Origin: CAZTUH01 sp964620485
Lineage (GTDB): Bacteria; Pseudomonadota; Gammaproteobacteria; Burkholderiales; Burkholderiaceae_B
Direction of reading: 5' to 3'
NCBI GenBank assembly: GCA_964620485.1
Contig: CAZUGU010000011.1
Coordinates: forward strand, 1 to 25,829
Length of the DNA stretch: 25,829 nt
Shown: piece by piece, positions 24,852 through 25,829 of the stretch
Numbering within the stretch: the stretch's first letter is position 1
How the letters are laid out: each line of letters begins with the position of its first letter
The notes under the pieces: model-generated
Seen by the model: only the letters and a program-made list of their open reading frames with translations
Told to the model about the DNA's origin: nothing
Databases searched by the model: none
Made by a program: the position numbers and the translations under genes

Positions 24852-25649
24852 TTATAAACATCTCTTTGCTTTTTGAGCAACAAAATAAATAGCTATTCCA
24901 ATAATAATCATTGGGATTGATAATAATTGACCTAAACTCAAATTGAAAATAAATAGACCTAAGTAACTATCAGGCTGTCTTGTAAATTCGACAATAAATC
25001 GCAGTATTCCATAACCAATGAGAAATATCGAACTAATTTGTCCAATCGGTGGTTTTCTTTTTGAAAACCACCGAAGTAAAACAAATAAAACAAAACCCTC
25101 TAAGATAGATTCATATAATTGTGACGGATGTCTAGGTATACGATCCATTGCATTTAAAAATACCATTCCCCATGGAAGCGTTGTAGGTCTTCCCCATAAT
25201 TCACCATTTATAAAATTACCAATTCTTCCTATTCCAAGAGCCAATGGAATAAGAGAAGAAAAGAAATCGCTAATCAAAAAAAATGACAATCCCTTTTTTT
25301 GAGAAAATTGCCATATAACTATAATTACACCGATCATTCCACCATGAAACGACATACCACCTTTCCAAATAAATAGAATCTCAATCAAATTATTGAAATA
25401 ATATTGCGCTTGATAAAAAATTACATATCCTAACCTACCACCAATAATTACACCCAATGTACCATAATAAATTAATTCAGATAATTCTGAAAAACTAATT
25501 GGTTTCTCAATGCCATATTTTAATCGTAACCAACTCAATATATATATCAAAGTAAATCCAAAAAGATATGTTAAACCGTACCAATAAATATTTATTGGGC
25601 CAAGATATAAAGCAACTGGATTCAATTCAGGAAAATAAAGATAAATCAT
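24852..25649 (-). CDS. lgt: prolipoprotein diacylglyceryl transferase
   Basis: Inner-membrane enzyme that attaches diacylglycerol to the lipobox cysteine, the first step for lipoproteins such as Pal and the TAXI protein in this window. The 265-aa protein has about seven membrane segments. The signature GRIGNFINGELWGR is at 141-154, the conserved His of GGMSFHGGM is at 102, and the late Arg of EFTRQPD is present. Start and end match the family. It is intact, although its coding DNA contains a perfect 12-bp-arm hairpin (25046-25074). Upstream, on the other strand, lies the remnant of an ABC transporter. Confidence 0.97.
   Translation of the reverse strand: MIYLYFPELNPVALYLGPINIYWYGLTYLFGFTLIYILSWLRLKYGIEKPISFSELSELIYYGTLGVIIGGRLGYVIFYQAQYYFNNLIEILFIWKGGMSFHGGMIGVIIVIWQFSQKKGLSFFLISDFFSSLIPLALGIGRIGNFINGELWGRPTTLPWGMVFLNAMDRIPRHPSQLYESILEGFVLFVLLRWFSKRKPPIGQISSIFLIGYGILRFIVEFTRQPDSYLGLFIFNLSLGQLLSIPMIIIGIAIYFVAQKAKRCL
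25046..25074. repeat. 12-bp-arm hairpin inside lgt
   Basis: TCGGTGGTTTTC (25046-25057) and GAAAACCACCGA (25063-25074) are exact reverse complements around TTTTT. On the coding strand it spans codons for RWFSKRKPPIG in the loop between late membrane segments. The arms are GC-richer than the gene average. Confidence 0.85.
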
Positions 25650-25682
25650 AAATTAAGTTTAAAAAATTAATAAGGTTCATGA

Positions 25683-25829
25683 CAGTATAAATCACTTGAT
25701 TATTTAATGCAGGGACGCACGACTTTAGTTATTACGCATCGTTTATCTACTATACAAAATGCAGATTGTATTTTCGTCATGGACTCAGGAGAAATTCTAG
25801 AAAGCGGTTCACATTCTGAATTAATCAAA
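25683..25829 (+). pseudogene. 3' remnant of an MsbA-like ABC transporter (runs off the window)
   Basis: The frame reads QYKSLDYLMQGRTTLVITHR, then LSTIQNADCIFVMDSGEILE and SGSHSELIK up to the window end. This is the end of an ABC ATPase domain after the D-loop: the switch-histidine strand (VITHRLST) and the GEILESGSHSEL turn, closest to MsbA-type exporters. A TGA at 25680-25682 closes the frame just before this homology begins. The more than 500 residues that should precede it (membrane domain, Walker A, signature, Walker B) are absent, because lgt starts at 25649 on the other strand. Homology begins upstream of the first ATG (25707), so a real short gene is unlikely. Deletion of the 5' part is the best explanation; the missing part could lie elsewhere. 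Confidence 0.7.

Noticed and set aside
1..25829. CRISPR array, prophage, insertion sequence or defence island
   Set aside because: No regularly spaced repeats, transposase, integrase or toxin-antitoxin proteins are visible on either strand.

Overview
The window is strongly AT-rich DNA (about 70% A+T judged by eye) with one-copy housekeeping genes, long non-coding stretches and no transposases, phage genes or CRISPR arrays. Protein sequences and gene order (rpmH-rnpA-yidD-yidC-mnmE; gyrB-dnaN; gloB-methyltransferase-rnhA-dnaQ; proS/rppH) resemble Burkholderiales, and the protein wording is closest to what I remember of Bordetella/Alcaligenaceae. Low GC, loss of dnaA from its usual place and a decayed ABC-transporter end suggest a host-restricted or endosymbiotic betaproteobacterium with a shrinking genome. 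The exact genus cannot be decided from the sequence alone.

Layout. Positions 380-2869 (+) encode topoisomerase III. Positions 2906-6616 (-) hold gyrB and dnaN. A 1.1-kb gene-free stretch (6617-7717), where dnaA and the origin would be expected, separates them from the rightward cluster rpmH-rnpA-yidD-yidC-mnmE (7718-11726). This cluster covers ribosome and RNase P parts, membrane protein insertion and tRNA wobble modification. fabI (-) follows. Then comes the divergent pair gloB (-) / YafS-like methyltransferase (+), followed by rnhA, dnaQ and a tRNA-Val(CAC). On the minus strand, gltS and a TAXI-type solute-binding lipoprotein form a tight two-gene unit (16250-18986). The right third has a rhodanese-like DUF442 protein, a universal stress protein, pal, proS divergent from rppH, lgt, and at the edge the 3' part of an MsbA-like ABC transporter whose 5' part is missing.

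Functional themes are replication and topology (topB, gyrB, dnaN, dnaQ, rnhA), envelope biogenesis (yidC, yidD, lgt, pal, fabI), translation (rpmH, rnpA, tRNA-Val, mnmE, proS), RNA decay (rppH), and probable Na+-coupled glutamate uptake with its own binding lipoprotein.

The most unusual signal is structural. The window carries several long perfect inverted repeats: 54 bp with no spacer inside yidC, 55 bp between pal and proS, 21-bp arms upstream of topB, 16-bp GC-rich arms in the putative origin, 24 bp inside dnaN, and 12-bp arms inside lgt. Three lie within conserved coding sequence, which suggests a mutational or recombinational process rather than one regulatory element. The other points to follow are the missing dnaA at a probable origin and the GltS-TAXI pairing.
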